From contig DATJHO010000100.1 of NCBI GenBank assembly GCA_035493835.1, positions 1-15,533 on the forward strand: DNA of 15,533 nt. The letters run 5' to 3'. The stretch is from DASZTU01 sp035493835 (GTDB lineage: Bacteria; Pseudomonadota; Alphaproteobacteria; Rhizobiales; Devosiaceae). Of this stretch, positions 14,314-15,533 are shown in pieces; positions within the stretch are counted from its first letter, which is position 1, and every line of letters starts with the position of its first letter. Both the position numbers and the translations under genes were made by a program. Below the pieces are notes generated by a model, which saw nothing but the letters and a program-made list of their open reading frames with translations, searched no databases and was not told the DNA's origin.

Positions 14314-15132
14314 TCACTTCGACCCCAAGACCTCGAGCTGTTCGGGCACGTCGAGCTCGACGAGCGGTCCCTGTGCATTTGCCAGCCATCCCCGGACGCG
14401 CACCCGCTTGCCTTTGAGCGACAAGGGGTCGATGCCGGCCGCCACGAACAAGGCACGCGCTTTCTGGTCGATCGTTGCTGTCACGTCGTCCTTCCAGACG
14501 CGGCCGAAATCGATGTAGACCCTGCCCCGCGCTTCCCCGGTGCCGACGACATCGCCTTCGATGATTTCATATTGACCGGCGCGTCCCTCCAGAGCCGCTG
14601 GGTCCGCCGCATCAAAGACGCTGTAATCGGGATCGGCCCAGATGCCAAGCCTGTTCGAACGAGCCCCATTCTCAGCGGCGATCAATTCGGCAATGCAGGC
14701 CCGGTTCTGCGGCGCGACCACCACGCGGGCCATGCCGCGCGCGAGCATTTCCTGTTCGATCCAGGCGTTCGAATCATCGACAAAGAGCTGCGCCTGCATG
14801 TGCCCGTACCGATCCAGCTCTTCGCTATCGAGGCCGAGCCGCACGGGTTTTCCCAGCACCAGCTGTTCAAGCGCCGCCTTGGCTTCCGCCGCCAGAGGCT
14901 GGGCGCGCGAGCCGGGGCGTCGCCCCGCCGACAGCGGCGCCTGCGCGCCGATCAGGCGCACGAGAATGCCGCTATCGAGCTTTACGGTGTTGCCATCCAA
15001 AACCTCGGTGACGACGCCGGCCGGGCCGTCGGCAAGCCCGCTACAGGCGCGCGCGCCAGCGCAGGGCAGCAACGCAAGGGCCACGAGGGCAGCATAACCA
15101 AGGCGGACGTCGAGCAAATCACTACCCAGCAT
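14314..15132 (-). CDS. exported staphylococcal-nuclease-like protein with degenerate active site
   Basis: A 272-residue secreted or periplasmic protein with a hydrophobic signal (YAALVALALLPCAGARA) and an SNase/OB-type domain at about 38-170: VTEVLDGNTVKL, VRLIGAQAPL, DRYGHMQAQL and a GIW near the end. Compared with S. aureus nuclease, D21 is N48, D40 is Q64, E43 is L67 and R87 is H111; only D19 (D46) and R35 (R59) remain. So calcium binding and catalysis are probably lost. The second part (about 180-272; RGRVYIDFGRVWKDDVTATI, then GPLVELDVPEQLEVL) is an OB-like extension I recall from alphaproteobacterial members. The start has no clear ribosome binding site; a TTG at 15117 is an alternative. 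It precedes the M48 gene by two bases, suggesting a shared envelope role. Confidence 0.82.
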   Translation of the reverse strand: MLGSDLLDVRLGYAALVALALLPCAGARACSGLADGPAGVVTEVLDGNTVKLDSGILVRLIGAQAPLSAGRRPGSRAQPLAAEAKAALEQLVLGKPVRLGLDSEELDRYGHMQAQLFVDDSNAWIEQEMLARGMARVVVAPQNRACIAELIAAENGARSNRLGIWADPDYSVFDAADPAALEGRAGQYEIIEGDVVGTGEARGRVYIDFGRVWKDDVTATIDQKARALFVAAGIDPLSLKGKRVRVRGWLANAQGPLVELDVPEQLEVLGSK

Positions 15133-15261
15133 GGATCAATAGAAACATGCACCGCTTCGGCCAAAAAATCACCTCTCTCCGGCATGCTACGTGGGCAGCT
15201 TTGCGCTTGCTGGAAAACGCATTTCCGGGGAGCGGCCTTGCGGCGATTCCCTTGAGGCAAC

Positions 15262-15370
15262 ACCCCCCTCCCAGCCTCCCCGCACGGGGGGAGGTGTACG
15301 TCAGTGCGGGTGTGAGTCACCGGCCCGGTCGCAAGCTCAGCCGGACACCCTCCCCCTTAAGGGGGGGATT
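15262..15370. repeat. GC-rich hairpin repeat, loosely related to family A
   Basis: Two hairpins: CCTCCCC-GCAC-GGGGGGAGG (about 15275-15293) and CCCTCCCCC-TTAA-GGGGGGG (about 15349-15367), joined by a GTGCGGGTGTGAGTCACCGG segment. The layout of two G/C hairpins around a GGTG-like spacer recalls family A, but the sequence match is weak. The rest of the gap 15133-15444 holds no gene I can see. Confidence 0.55.
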
Positions 15371-15405
15371 ATAGCCCATCCAGATCGGCCCAAGCCAAGT
15401 TCCGG

Positions 15406-15434
15406 TTTTCACCACGCCAAAGTTTTGCTATTTC
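15406..15434 (+). promoter_or_regulatory. candidate tRNA-Arg promoter
   Basis: TTTTCA (15406-15411), 17 bases, TATTTC (15429-15434). Transcription would start near 15441, four bases before the mature tRNA. Boxes are imperfect but geometry is good. Confidence 0.4.
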
Positions 15435-15444
15435 CTCCACCGAC

Positions 15445-15521
15445 GACCCCGTAGCTCAGCAGGATAGAGCGCAGGATTCCTAATCCTGAGGCCACGCGTT
15501 CGAATCGCGTCGGGGTCACCA
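15445..15521 (+). tRNA. tRNA-Arg (anticodon CCT)
   Basis: A complete 77-base cloverleaf with encoded CCA. The acceptor stem GACCCCG (15445-15451) pairs with CGGGGTC (15511-15517); the D-arm contains AGCTCAGCAGGATAGAGC. The anticodon stem is CAGGA/TCCTG around loop TTCCTAA, placing anticodon CCT at 15479-15481. The T-arm CGCGTTCGAATCGCG is canonical, followed by discriminator A and CCA (15519-15521). It reads AGG codons, rare in this GC-rich genome. Confidence 0.97.
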
Positions 15522-15533
15522 CCTTATTCCCGC

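Noticed and set aside
12962..14518. Plus-strand open frame of 518 codons
   Set aside because: Antisense to the M48 protease and nuclease-like genes; no domain of its own.
15445..15521. tRNA-Arg as an integration site
   Set aside because: No integrase gene or duplicated tRNA 3' end is visible within the window; only 12 bases follow.
1..15533. CRISPR arrays, transposases, toxin-antitoxin pairs or phage genes
   Set aside because: I looked for short regular repeats with spacers and for typical protein motifs on both strands and saw none.

Overview
The window is GC-rich chromosomal DNA of an alphaproteobacterium, most likely Hyphomicrobiales (Rhizobiales) and plausibly near Devosia. Clues are the aroK-aroB pair, a CarD regulator, a 7Fe ferredoxin FdxA, a SUV3-like helicase followed by an S4 protein, a long-form bL28, and several families of GC-rich inverted-repeat elements between genes. 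The order is inferred from gene content and order; the genus is a guess.

Layout. 1-1061 (-): cyclopropane-fatty-acid synthase, cut off at the window edge. 1260-2952 (+): overlapping aroK and aroB (shikimate pathway). 2965-3621 (-): YhhQ-type membrane transporter. 3868-4152 (-): rpmB with its own promoter and terminator. 4383-5174 (+): exported DUF3108 protein whose ribosome binding site lies in a hairpin. 5175-5841: long intergenic stretch with a mosaic repeat and a cluster of GANTC sites. 5842-9525 (+): large SUV3-like RNA helicase with a disordered tail, then an S4 RNA-binding protein in the same frame after one stop codon. 9526-9840: repeats. 9841-10620 (-): sulfotransferase. 10858-11196 (+): fdxA. 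11197-11697: long carD leader with a promoter, an intrinsic-terminator-like hairpin and upstream reading frames. 11698-12255 (+): carD and a strong terminator. 12256-12838: repeats. 12839-15132 (-): a two-gene unit of a secreted nuclease-like protein and an M48 metalloprotease lipoprotein. 15445-15521 (+): tRNA-Arg(CCT).

How the parts fit. Most genes are housekeeping: aromatic amino acid synthesis, ribosome, RNA metabolism, iron-sulfur electron transfer, RNA polymerase control and envelope quality control. Helicase-S4-fdxA-carD is, from general knowledge, a recurring neighbourhood in Rhizobiales. Here it is split by an opposite-strand sulfotransferase flanked on one side by repeats, which suggests an insertion. 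The most interesting regulatory signal is the carD leader. The most interesting protein-level signal is that the nuclease-like protein lacks nearly all staphylococcal-nuclease catalytic residues. No CRISPR array, prophage or insertion-sequence transposase was seen, and nothing here clearly amounts to a new multi-gene system.
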